DNA of 64,000 nucleotides from Synechococcus sp. Nb3U1 (GTDB taxonomy: Bacteria > Cyanobacteriota > Cyanobacteriia > Thermostichales > Thermostichaceae), in assembly GCF_021533835.1 (NCBI RefSeq), contig NZ_JAKFYQ010000001.1:501001-565000 (forward strand), written 5' to 3'. The notes under the pieces are model-generated. The model was not told the origin of the DNA and made no database searches. It was given only the letters and a program-made list of their open reading frames with translations. Position numbers and translations under genes: made by a program. Positions 50,381 to 59,174 of this stretch are shown here, piece after piece (within the stretch, counting starts at the first letter, position 1; every line of letters starts with the position of its first letter).

Positions 50381-50815
50381 GGGGCACCCTCAAAAACGCT
50401 TGGGATCCCGTCACCCTAGCCTGTTGCGACGGCAACGCCCCATCGACTGGCCGCAAAACCAGCTACGCGACAGAGAGGGATCCCTCTCTGTCAGGTCTCA
50501 CGATAATTTTGCAGAAGTTGCGCAGTTCTCTTGTCAAAAGGGCATACTAGGGGATCCCTCAGTAGTTTCAGCAGATCTACGTAGAGGATCCGTGGATTTC
50601 TCCGCTATTTCTCTCGTGAAAACAGGGGGAAATTCGGGTTTGATAGGGATGAAGTCAAGCTCTCAGGCCTGACGACTAAAGCGGCAACTCGTATCGAGTG
50701 GCGCTCGTCTTCTGCCTGACATCTTGTCCATGCTTATGTCCAAATCCCTAGACAATACCTCTCCCCAGGCTGTTGGCCTCTTTTAGTTTATTTAGAACTT
50801 TAGAAGTCCTCCCCT
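50381..50815. other. Intergenic region with a 24-bp palindrome
   Basis: This 435-base stretch holds no convincing gene. It carries three GGGATCCC octamers (near 50403, 50477 and 50550). The middle one is the centre of a perfect 24-base palindrome (50469-50492; half-site GACAGAGAGGGA), unusually long. The promoter of the downstream TPR gene should be here but was not recognised. Confidence 0.5.
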
Positions 50816-53800
50816 ATGACTATGACCGCTTCCCCCATCGATACCCAGGAGCTACAAAAAACTTTGGCTGTGAGGTTGGCTCCTCTCAAAGTCCGTGTGG
50901 TGGGCAAAGCTGCTGAGCTGCACATCTTGATCGAGTATCCCAGCGAGCACATTCCGAACCGGCCTCAACTGGTGCAGCAGGTGGCGAGTTGTTGGGTAGC
51001 GGAACGACTATCTGAGATCGAACGGCTGATCCTCTACGGACGACAGATGGGGCAAACCCAAGCGGAATGGCGTAAAGTGCTGCGGTTCTCACATCAGGGA
51101 TCCGAGGCCGAGCAAACAGAGTTGGTGATCAAGGAGTCACCCCCAGCCGAAATCGCTCCAGAACCGGTAGCGGCAGCCCCCCCCGAAACAGCCCCGCCGG
51201 CATCGAAGGCCCAATCTGACTCAGAGCCTCAGCCCACTTTCTCTGATCAGCCCCCTACACCAGCCGAGCCACGCCCGTCAGAAAAGCGCAGCACCCTCTG
51301 GCCTCTGTTCCCCCAGCCCCTAGCCCTCAAACATCGCGGGGTGCAACTGGCTCTAGGTGTACTCCTGTTGGGATCTCTGGTGGGACTGGGAGCAACCTAC
51401 AAAATTTCCCGGGATGGGGAATTGGCGGAACAGGGCTACCAACAGGGGTTGCAACTGGCTCAAGCGGAACGGTGGCAACAGGCGATCGAACAGTACGAGC
51501 TTGGGTTGCGCCATCGCCCGCGGGATCCCCGTCTGCAGGCGGCGCTGTTGCACGCCCAAACCCGCCTCGACCAGACCCGCAATCGCATCTCTCAAGCCCA
51601 AACCCAACTAGCTGCTGATCCAGGCAATACTGCCGCCCGCCTGGATTTGGCCAAAGCTTTTTACCAACAGGGCAACTTCAGGGCTGCTGCCAGTGAGCTG
51701 AGCACGTTGCTTTCTTTTGACCCAAACAGTGCCCCTGCTCAGTTCCTGTTGGCGGAAATCCACTCGGCTCAGAACAGCCCATTTGAGGCGATTGAACGGT
51801 ACCGCGCCGCTTTGGCTAGGGATCCCCAGCTTCCCGGTGCTCAGCGTCAATTGGGTGTCGCCCTCCTGCGCCAAGGCCAAACGGAAGCGGCCATCACGGC
51901 TCTACAAACAGCCATCGCCCAAAACCCGAATGATGCCGAGGCCCACTTTCAATTGGGATCCGCCTACGCCCAGCAGGAAAGCTGGGATCCCGCCCTAGGT
52001 CATTACCTGCAGGCTGCCCAACTGGATCCGGCCCATGTGGCTGCCCAGCAACGCCTGGGACAATGGTTCTCAGCCCAGGGGTATACCGAGGCCGCCATTA
52101 GCTCCCTACAGGCAGCCGTACAGGCGGATCCCGACAATCCTCAGTTGCGGTTGCAACTGGGCAAGGCTCAGCAGGCAACAGGAGATCTGCAGGCCGCCCG
52201 CGACAGCTACGAACGGGCCTTAACTTTGGATGAGAACCTGACGGAGGCCCGTTTCCAACTGGCCCAAGTTCATGTGGCCCAAGACAATGCTGCTGCCGCC
52301 ATTCCTTTGTTTGAGCAGATCTTGCAGACAGATCCCAATCATTGGCAAGCCCGCTCAGGATTGGGCATAGCTTTGGCGGAACAAGCGCTGCAACAGGGGG
52401 GATCCCTGGACAACGCCATTCAGCACCTACAACAGGCCAGCCAGCAACAACCCACCCATGCCCTCACCCGCCGCTACCTGGGTTTGGTTCTGGAACAAGT
52501 GGGCCGCCGAGAAGAAGCTATCGCCCAATTGCAAGAGGCGGTACGGTTGGATCCCAACGATGCAGAAGCTCAACGTCATCTGGGGCTACTCCTGGCGCAG
52601 CAAGGCCAAACGCAAGCTGCTCTCACACAACTGGAAGGCTCTCTTGACCAAGACCCCACCAACCCTACAGCCGTCGGATCCCGAGCGGTATTGCGGGTGA
52701 GTGTTGGCGCTCAGGCGGAACGGGAAGAACAGATCGCCGCTACCCTGGCCCGTCAATCCACCCCCAACCCTTCTCGCCTCGTCTCGGCTACAGAAACTCA
52801 AGCAGCCCAGCAACTGAAGTTGCAGATTCCCCTCAGTCGCCTGCAACCTGCTCAGGCCAATCCTCTGCCGAATACCTCTGAAGGTCAGCGCCCCCAAGCC
52901 CAGGGTCAACCGACTGCGACCCAGCAAGCCCAAGTGCCGCCGCCCACCACCAGTGCCACCAGTGCCGCTACCCCCACCTACAGCCCCAGCGAAACTCTGC
53001 TCCTACCAGGAGGATGGTGGGCCTGGATGACAGGGGGATTATTGGGGATCCCAAGCTTGCTCAGCCTCACTTGGCTCGCCGGACGGCAACTGCGTCGTCG
53101 GAACTCAGCTGCTGCGGGTAGCCAAACCCCGAAAGACCAAGCCAGCCCCCACTACAGCCGTGCCCTGAGGTTGATCGAAGGGGGGCAATTGAGCCAAGCG
53201 ATCGGAGCTTTGCAACAAGCTTTGAGCGTCAACCCCAATATGGCCCCTGCCCATCTGCAGCTGGGACAACTGCTAGTTCAAACGGGGCAACTGCAAAACG
53301 GGCTGGATCACCTTTGGTCGGCCCGTAGGCTGGATCCCCGACAGCCAGATGTTGATACGCACCTGGTCAAAGCTTTACTCACCCAATCGCAACAGCTGCT
53401 GTCGCAACGACAACCGGGCTTGGCCTTGAATCCCTTGAAGCTAGCCCTGACCCTGAACATCAAATCTCCGGGGTTGCAAGCTCAAGTTCAACAACTGCGG
53501 GGAGAAGCCCTAGCGGCGGAAGGGGAGGGAGCAGCGGCCCTGGAAGCCCTGACTCAAGCCCAGCGCCTGGCCCCGAAACGGGCAGAGATTCTGCTCAGCA
53601 TAGCCAAGCTGAAAATCCTCCAGAAGCAGTACCAAGCTGCGGTTGATCATTGCTGGGAAGCTCTGGCCGTCGACGATGCTCTGACGGACGCACATCACCA
53701 AATGGGTGTCGCCCTCTACCGACTCGGACAACTGAAAGCAGCGATTGCCGCCTACCGCACCGCCCAGACTCTCACCCCCGTCGCCTCGCCGCAGCTACTA

Positions 53801-54415
53801 GCAGACTATGGCTTGGCCCTTATCCAGGCGGGCGATCTGCCTGGGGCCGGGCAGCAGTTTGCACAGGCGTTGGTGCAGGAGCCCAGTTTTGCCCTGGCGA
53901 TGTACGGTACGGGCGTTGTTCTGATGACCCAGGGGAATTTTGCAGAAGCCGAACAACGCTTTCATCAAGCGCTGGAGCTGGATCCCGAGCTTCAGGTTGC
54001 CACGGCTACTTTGGGTTTGCTGCAACTGGCTCAAAAACAGTCGGATGATTCCGGCAAACGCTTTATCAACTCCCGGCAGGCGGAAGTGGCGGTTCGCTAC
54101 TTCGAGAGCGCCCTGCGGAAGGATCCCGATTTGCCAGAGGCTCATTTTGGCCTCGGGGAGTTACAACGGGTGAAAGGGAACCTGATTTTTGCGGCCCAAC
54201 GTTACCAAGAAGCGTTGGAGTTGAACAATAGCTACGTGGCTGCCCATTACCGCCTTGGGACTGTGCAAGCTCGGCTGGGCAAATTGGATTTGGCGATCGA
54301 GGAGTTCCGCCGGGCTTTGGAGCTAAACCCCCACCTACCTGAAGCCCAAAAGTCTCTGCATAGATTGCTCTCTCGGAAACCAGAAGACGTTCACACCGAC
54401 ATCCTGATGAGCTAG
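50816..54415 (+). CDS. Very large TPR-repeat membrane protein
   Basis: A 1199-residue protein. The N-terminal about 95 residues (LQKTLAVRLAPLKVRVVGKA, SCWVAERLSEIERLILYGRQ) are a separate small domain. An acidic, proline-rich linker leads to a membrane helix near residue 180 (GVQLALGVLLLGSLVGLGAT), followed by a first array of about 12 TPRs (residues about 200-630). A Gln/Pro/Thr-rich linker and a second membrane helix near 735-755 precede a second array of about 9 TPRs to the C-terminus. The two helices would place the middle TPR block on the other side of the membrane. Partner unknown. Confidence 0.83.
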   Translation: MTMTASPIDTQELQKTLAVRLAPLKVRVVGKAAELHILIEYPSEHIPNRPQLVQQVASCWVAERLSEIERLILYGRQMGQTQAEWRKVLRFSHQGSEAEQTELVIKESPPAEIAPEPVAAAPPETAPPASKAQSDSEPQPTFSDQPPTPAEPRPSEKRSTLWPLFPQPLALKHRGVQLALGVLLLGSLVGLGATYKISRDGELAEQGYQQGLQLAQAERWQQAIEQYELGLRHRPRDPRLQAALLHAQTRLDQTRNRISQAQTQLAADPGNTAARLDLAKAFYQQGNFRAAASELSTLLSFDPNSAPAQFLLAEIHSAQNSPFEAIERYRAALARDPQLPGAQRQLGVALLRQGQTEAAITALQTAIAQNPNDAEAHFQLGSAYAQQESWDPALGHYLQAAQLDPAHVAAQQRLGQWFSAQGYTEAAISSLQAAVQADPDNPQLRLQLGKAQQATGDLQAARDSYERALTLDENLTEARFQLAQVHVAQDNAAAAIPLFEQILQTDPNHWQARSGLGIALAEQALQQGGSLDNAIQHLQQASQQQPTHALTRRYLGLVLEQVGRREEAIAQLQEAVRLDPNDAEAQRHLGLLLAQQGQTQAALTQLEGSLDQDPTNPTAVGSRAVLRVSVGAQAEREEQIAATLARQSTPNPSRLVSATETQAAQQLKLQIPLSRLQPAQANPLPNTSEGQRPQAQGQPTATQQAQVPPPTTSATSAATPTYSPSETLLLPGGWWAWMTGGLLGIPSLLSLTWLAGRQLRRRNSAAAGSQTPKDQASPHYSRALRLIEGGQLSQAIGALQQALSVNPNMAPAHLQLGQLLVQTGQLQNGLDHLWSARRLDPRQPDVDTHLVKALLTQSQQLLSQRQPGLALNPLKLALTLNIKSPGLQAQVQQLRGEALAAEGEGAAALEALTQAQRLAPKRAEILLSIAKLKILQKQYQAAVDHCWEALAVDDALTDAHHQMGVALYRLGQLKAAIAAYRTAQTLTPVASPQLLADYGLALIQAGDLPGAGQQFAQALVQEPSFALAMYGTGVVLMTQGNFAEAEQRFHQALELDPELQVATATLGLLQLAQKQSDDSGKRFINSRQAEVAVRYFESALRKDPDLPEAHFGLGELQRVKGNLIFAAQRYQEALELNNSYVAAHYRLGTVQARLGKLDLAIEEFRRALELNPHLPEAQKSLHRLLSRKPEDVHTDILMS

Positions 54416-54490
54416 CTAATGCCCATAATTTGTATCTGAAGACACAAAATAGATGTTTAGGATCAATCGCAAGTGAATTACAGCCTTTTT

Positions 54491-54514
54491 ATCTGATGCA
54501 GCATCTGATGCAGC
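54491..54514. repeat. 12-bp tandem duplication between convergent genes
   Basis: ATCTGATGCAGC occurs twice in direct succession between the stop codons of the TPR protein and the HlyD-type gene, and is followed by a partial third copy. No hairpin terminator is apparent. Confidence 0.7.
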
Positions 54515-54523
54515 AGATTCAGT

Positions 54524-56002
54524 TTAACGAGGTTGGATCCGTCGTCCAGGCTGAACTTGATCGGAGGGGTAAAGGATCACCGTTTCGCCAGCTTCTAAGC
54601 CCTCCAATACCTCTGCGGCTGTGGTGCTGCGCTGGCCTAGAGCCACCTGCCGGGCTTGAGCACGTCCCTCTTCCGCCACATAGACACACCACTCTTCCTG
54701 GCAGCGGAACAGGGCGCTGAGGGGAAGTTTCAAAGCCTCCTCGTTTTGCCAGATGATCACTTCGGCTTCAATTCGGTAGCCATCCCCCAAGCGGGCCGGG
54801 GGATCCTCGATATTAGCGATGATGTTGACCCGTTGTTCTTCTACCCCCAAAGCTGACACTTTGGTGAAGGCTGCTGGTTCAACTGTGCGCACGCTGCCCT
54901 GCAATACCTCCGCTCCGCCCCACTGCCGGATCTGAACCGGATCCCCAGGTTGAATCCTGACCGCATCGCTAGAGAGGACATCCATCTCTAGTTCCAACTG
55001 ACCGGGATCCCCAACCTCTACCAACACCGTACCGGCCGGCACAAAGCGGGTGCTCTCCTGATGAACCCGTAAAACCTGCCCTGCACTTGGGGAGGTGAGA
55101 GTGGTGCGCTGGGCAGAATCTGCCAGGCTGGCCAACTCGGCTTCTAGGCTACGAATCTGGGCATCGTACACCTGCAGCAGATAGTCGGGATCCCGTTGTT
55201 GGGCTTGCAGCAGTTGTAACCCTTGTTGGGCAGAAAGGACAGCAGCTTGGGCCTGCTCCACCTCTAGTTGGCGGACGGTGAGGATCTGGCCACGGTTGGT
55301 TACGGCCAGTTCCGCTTCTTCCAGAGCTTGTCGGGGGATGGCCCCTTGACCGAAGAGATCCTCGATCCGTTGCCGTTCCCGTTGAGCCTGCTCCCACGTG
55401 GCTTGAGCTTCGGCTTGTTGGGCAAGGGTCTGCTGGTAACGGGCTTGGGCCGCAGCAATAGAAGCTTCTGCCTGCACCAGTGATGCCGCTTTGGGGCGTT
55501 GGGTGTCCACCCCTCGTTTTTCCGCTTCCAGCCGCTGGATCTGGGCCTGAATAGACTGTACCTGTGAAGCCAAGGGCAGGGGATCGATACGGGCTATGAC
55601 GTCGCCTGAGGAAACGGGATCCCCTACCCGCACCGAGATCCGTTCTAACCGTCCATCCACCGGGGCCGCGATCTCGAAACGTTCTCGCAAACGAGTTTTG
55701 CCTTCTGTCTCGACAGTAACCTGTAACAGCCCCCGCTCCACCACCGCCATATCCACCGGCACAGGGGACGGCCAAAACGCCCAGCCCACCAGAGCCACAA
55801 AACCCACCCCTCCTAAGGCATAGACAGCGGGTTTCCAAGAGCGTTTGCGTTTCGATGACGGTGGGGGAGAGGCTTGTTCCGCTTGAGCTTTTGCCGTTGG
55901 CTGTGGTTCGGCAGCAGCAGGGTGAGGATCCCTGGTGTGAATTGAACCCGTTTGGTTTGAGCGGGTGTGCTCGGTCGTTAGCTGCCTTTCATTGTTTTTC
56001 AT
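54524..56002 (-). CDS. HlyD-type membrane fusion / efflux adaptor protein
   Basis: A protein of about 492 residues. A charged N-terminal cytoplasmic part is followed by one membrane helix (AVYALGGVGFVALVGWAFWP), a barrel-sandwich half-motif (RFEIAAPVDGRLERISVRVG), a long coiled coil (about residues 155-320) and the second lipoyl half (TTLTSPSAGQVLRVHQEST), then a beta-barrel region. This is the build of periplasmic adaptors of RND or ABC exporters. No exporter gene is adjacent. The start is uncertain (ATG 56002 or 56062). Confidence 0.87.
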   Translation of the reverse strand: MKNNERQLTTEHTRSNQTGSIHTRDPHPAAAEPQPTAKAQAEQASPPPSSKRKRSWKPAVYALGGVGFVALVGWAFWPSPVPVDMAVVERGLLQVTVETEGKTRLRERFEIAAPVDGRLERISVRVGDPVSSGDVIARIDPLPLASQVQSIQAQIQRLEAEKRGVDTQRPKAASLVQAEASIAAAQARYQQTLAQQAEAQATWEQAQRERQRIEDLFGQGAIPRQALEEAELAVTNRGQILTVRQLEVEQAQAAVLSAQQGLQLLQAQQRDPDYLLQVYDAQIRSLEAELASLADSAQRTTLTSPSAGQVLRVHQESTRFVPAGTVLVEVGDPGQLELEMDVLSSDAVRIQPGDPVQIRQWGGAEVLQGSVRTVEPAAFTKVSALGVEEQRVNIIANIEDPPARLGDGYRIEAEVIIWQNEEALKLPLSALFRCQEEWCVYVAEEGRAQARQVALGQRSTTAAEVLEGLEAGETVILYPSDQVQPGRRIQPR

Positions 56003-56425
56003 AACCACACGGTGAGTGAAGATGTCCTCGCGTGTTTTCTCCCTTGGCAAATCAGATGGCATCTGGTCTGCGTGGCGCAAAGTAACGATTCGCCATCCCT
56101 ATCCAACCTAGCCCCGCTTCCTCTATCGACAAGATAGCCGGGCCTATTCAGCAACAAAAGGCAATAGTGTCGCACCTTGCCTTGACCAAGATTCATGTAG
56201 GCTTGTCAGGGGTATAGCGACTTGAGCATGAGAGTGTTTGAGACAAAGGATCCCTTTGGAACCTGGTCAGTCGGAGGATGCAGCCTTTTCCAGCGATACA
56301 GACTACAGCCGATCAGGCTAACCCTTTGTCCGACAAGAATTTCTTCTTGACCTTGTGTTGTCCATGAAGCCGGAAAAGGCTGTAACGTCGAGTACCTTGC
56401 TTGATATGAGCTTGCTATAACAATC
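56003..56425. other. Intergenic region with a long inverted repeat
   Basis: About 420 bases without a convincing gene. CAGCCTTTTCC (56281-56291) has an exact inverted copy GGAAAAGGCTG (56372-56382), so 102 bases are bounded by 11-base inverted repeats. The interior has no protein-like frame. This could be an RNA stem or a small mobile-element relic. Confidence 0.5.
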
Positions 56426-56779
56426 TCAATCTCTATAGGCGGTTAGCCGTTGCCAAAGATTTAGAGGGATCCGTTCATGAGGACGCTGCAGCACTTGAAT
56501 CTGGGGCAGATCCTCGGGCAAATAGTGCAGGGCTACCCGCGCTGTCGGATCCATAAGGCTACGGCGCCGCTGGGGGTGTTGCTCTGCTTCCCCCAGAAAC
56601 ACATCCAGCCACTGATCGTGCTCTAGGTAGCGAATCCTCAAAGCAGGTGTCGAGGAACCAGAAGCTTCTTTACGATAGAGCTGAAAACCTCCCTCAGGAC
56701 TCCAACCCAGCCACCACTGGGGAGCCAACTGGCCCAAATGGGTATGCCAAACGCCTGACCCAACCTGTTGCCATGCCAT
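56426..56779 (-). CDS. Hypothetical protein
   Basis: A 117-residue soluble protein starting MAWQQVGSGVWHTHLGQLAP, with several tryptophans and the basic C-terminal ending PLNLWQRLTAYRD. ATG 56779 is preferred to 56818 because GGAG lies 8 bases upstream. I recognise no family. Nearby regions are non-coding on both sides. Confidence 0.55.
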   Translation of the reverse strand: MAWQQVGSGVWHTHLGQLAPQWWLGWSPEGGFQLYRKEASGSSTPALRIRYLEHDQWLDVFLGEAEQHPQRRRSLMDPTARVALHYLPEDLPQIQVLQRPHERIPLNLWQRLTAYRD

Positions 56780-57226
56780 GCCCGCAACTCCACTGCCCCG
56801 GTGCTGCCGGGATCCCAACTGAAAATATTTACCAACTGCCGTTCAGCCAAGTACTTTATCAGACCCACCCAGCTTAATGCAAGTCTTTTGCAAAGAGCCC
56901 ACAAGGGCACACGATAATTTCAAAGGTTTATATTGCAATTTAGTCTCAATAAGATTATGCTGTCCTCAAGTTGAGTGATGGAGTTATGTCCATCAGTCTT
57001 CCTCTCTTGTCTTGGATGCGATAGGGATCCTGCGCTAGCGGAACTAGCCATCCTGCGTTAGGCGGGGATCCCTTTTTCTCCGGAGTCAAGGGGCTAGTTG
57101 TTGAGATCTAATCTTAGTTTAAGGCTTGGGTTAAGGTTCAGTCCCTCGGGGGCGTGCAGGCGATGGGTTCGGCGCTTGAGGCCATACGACGTCTTGGCTA
57201 GGGATCCTGTGGGTGAGAGGAGCAGG
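56780..57226. other. Non-coding stretch leading to the 57.2-57.4 kb unit
   Basis: About 450 bases with no convincing gene. A possible plus-strand promoter lies at 56933-56961. A degenerate copy of part of the dispersed 24-bp repeat is seen on the minus strand near 57029-57045, next to a GGGATCCC octamer at about 57066. Its GC content falls towards the right end. Confidence 0.4.
56933..56961 (+). promoter_or_regulatory. Possible promoter of an orphan transcript
   Basis: TTGCAA (56933-56938) and TATGCT (56956-56961) are spaced by 17 bases. Each box has two mismatches to consensus. It would start transcription near 56968, with the next plus-strand terminator at 57404-57440. Confidence 0.35.
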
Positions 57227-57364
57227 ATGAAAATCATAATGTTTTTTGATTTTTGCAGGGCGATTCTTTTGCCTAGCTTTTGTTATTTTTATACTCTATT
57301 TTTGTGCTCAAAAACGAGATGGAAAGATAAGATCAGAGGATCGAAAAGATGGAACTTCAGGTAA
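57227..57364 (+). CDS. Possible small membrane peptide ahead of a strong terminator
   Basis: A 45-residue frame from ATG 57227 begins MKIIMFFDFCRAILLPSFCY, with a hydrophobic segment and then a basic tail (KTRWKDKIRGSKRWNFR). GAGGAGCAGG lies just before the ATG. The DNA here is much more AT-rich than its neighbours. The stop codon is 40 bases before the terminator. It may be a real small protein, or the locus may be a non-coding RNA and the frame accidental. Confidence 0.35.
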   Translation: MKIIMFFDFCRAILLPSFCYFYTLFLCSKTRWKDKIRGSKRWNFR

Positions 57365-57403
57365 AATCGGAGCAGCGTTGACGCTAACCGCGACGAAGAG
57401 ATC

Positions 57404-57440
57404 GGAGGGAGGAAACCCTAACGTCCTCTCTCCTTTTTTT
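57404..57440 (+). terminator. Strong Rho-independent terminator without an assigned gene
   Basis: GGAGGGAGGA (57404-57413) pairs with TCCTCTCTCC (57424-57433) as a ten-base-pair stem with one G-U pair and a ten-base loop, followed at once by seven T residues (57434-57440). It acts on plus-strand transcripts, yet no established plus-strand gene lies within the previous 2.9 kb. Confidence 0.85.
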
Positions 57441-57478
57441 ATGGGATCTCTGCATGAGTCTGTATTCATGAATCTGTA

Positions 57479-58234
57479 TCAAAAGGTTGCGCCTCGATCT
57501 TGTAACCACTGGATGGCCATTCTGTGCTGGCGCTTTTGGGCATAGGCTAGGGGGGTATGTCCATCCTCATTGCGCGGGTTCAATTCAGCTCCGTTTTCGA
57601 TCAACAGTTCCAACATTTGCACATGGCCTTCCCAAGCAGCCCAGTGCATCGGTGTGGCCCCAAAGCGATTGCGCGCATTCACATTGGCCCCATACAAGAG
57701 CAAAAAGCGAGCAATGCCCAAATGCCCCTGGGTAGCGGCTTCGTGTAAAGGGGTTCGACCCGTTTCATCTGCAGCATCCACCGGAGATCCCTTCGCTAAC
57801 AGCCGCGCCAGAATGCTTTTGCGACCGGTTGCCGCAGACCAGTGTAAAAGAGCATGGCTATTGGCACCTTTTTCGATCAATAGACCGATCACCTCTGCTT
57901 GATCGGTTAGAGCAGCCCGATGCAAAGGGGTATATCCATAGCGATCCGGGAGATGGATATCGCTCCCTGCCCACAACAGGCGATCCACAAGGGTGACTCG
58001 GCCCTTAGCTGCAGCCAAATGGAGGGGAGTTGCTCCCGTAGAATCCAAAGCATTGGGAGAAGCGCCATAAGCCAATAGCAAATCCAACAGTTCTAAGTTA
58101 CCGAGAACAACCGCTTTATGGAGGAGGGTAAATCCTTGGGGATCGGGAGCATTGATATCCTCCCCTTGTTGTAAATGGGCTAACAGTTGTTGTGGATTTT
58201 GATCTTCAAGGGCTTGGTGAAGGGCTTCACTCAT
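57479..58234 (-). CDS. Ankyrin-repeat protein
   Basis: A 251-residue soluble protein of about seven ankyrin repeats, such as DPQGFTLLHKAVVLGNLELL and DSTGATPLHLAAAKGRVTLV. One repeat near residues 125-150 lacks its D-x-x-G-x-T-P front half (EKGANSHALLHWSAATGRKS), consistent with an in-frame deletion of about 15 residues. Ankyrin proteins mediate binding; the partner is unknown. ATG 58234 is taken as the start. Confidence 0.85.
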   Translation of the reverse strand: MSEALHQALEDQNPQQLLAHLQQGEDINAPDPQGFTLLHKAVVLGNLELLDLLLAYGASPNALDSTGATPLHLAAAKGRVTLVDRLLWAGSDIHLPDRYGYTPLHRAALTDQAEVIGLLIEKGANSHALLHWSAATGRKSILARLLAKGSPVDAADETGRTPLHEAATQGHLGIARFLLLYGANVNARNRFGATPMHWAAWEGHVQMLELLIENGAELNPRNEDGHTPLAYAQKRQHRMAIQWLQDRGATF

Positions 58235-58379
58235 ACACACTCATACAAAAGAGTTGGGCAGAAAAACAGGGATCCTTGTTGGGGTAGAATGCTAAGCTCC
58301 GGGCAGCTTGGGCAAAGTCTAACACTGGATCTCTGTCGGTCGTCATACTGACAAACAAGGTGCTAGAGAGGGACTAACG

Positions 58380-59028
58380 ATGGGGGAGTGGAGCTTGGTG
58401 ATCGGCAATAAAAACTATTCTTCCTGGAGTTTGCGGGCTTGGTTACCCCTCAAGCAGGTGGGACAACCTTTTGAAGAAATTCGGATCCCTCTTGATACCC
58501 CCGAGTTTGCTGAGCAAATTGCCCTCTATTCCCCCACAGGAAGGGTTCCCGTCTTGCGACATAGCTCCCTAATTATTTGGGATTCATTGGCGATTGCAGA
58601 ATATCTAGCGGAGACTTTCCCCACAGCTTACCTTTGGCCCACAGACCCAGGGGCACGGGCTATTGCACGGGGCAGTCAGTGCCGAAATGCATGCGGGGTT
58701 TGCTGACTTACGGCAGGCGTTACCGATGGATTGCCGAGCCCGGCGCAGCGATGTGCGGATCCCGGCGGCAGCCCAACGGGATATCACCCGTATTCTTCAG
58801 ATTTGGCAGGAGTGTCGGCGGCAGTATGGTCAGGGGGGCGATTACTTATTCGGTTCCTTTACCCTTGCCGATGCTATGTATGCGCCAGTGGTCAGCCGGT
58901 TCCAAACCTACGGGGTCAAGTTGGAGGGCATTGCGGCGGCTTATGCAGAGGCAGTGTTAGGGATCCCTGCTGTTCAGGAGTGGATGGTAGCGGCAGCAGC
59001 AGAACCGGAGACACTCGTGACGGTGTAG
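58380..59028 (+). pseudogene. Glutathione S-transferase family gene with a frameshift
   Basis: Two frames together make one GST. The first begins MGEWSLVIGNKNYSSWSLRA, has the thioredoxin-fold segment TGRVPVL and AEYLAETFPTAYLWPTDPGA, and leaves its homology at about 58672. The second, in the +1 frame, carries AVSAEMHAGFADLRQALPM and GSFTLADAMYAPVVSRF to the stop at 59026-59028. Removing one G from the GGGG run at 58669-58672 joins them exactly as I-A-R-A-V-S-A-E. The break may be a true mutation or a base-call error. Intact, it would be about 215 residues. Confidence 0.82.
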
Positions 59029-59174
59029 AACAGTATCCAGAAGGGCGGGTCTATGACTGGTCAAGCCTTGGTTGCCATGGCATGATCGGCGTACCGATGG
59101 GTTGTTGCTGAAGAGCGTTTGCCAGAACCCATGGCCTAAGTTCCCTTTCCTCTCATCTACACCCGTTGCCGTTT

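Noticed and set aside
55930-55960. Minus-strand GGGTTCAATTC resembling a tRNA T-arm
   Set aside because: It lies inside the coding sequence of the HlyD-type protein and has no partner arms.
57098-57226. Upstream extension of the 57227 frame, and a tRNA-like GGTTCAGTCC near 57139
   Set aside because: The extension is arginine-rich without a start signal. The T-loop lacks the invariant A and no cloverleaf could be built around it.
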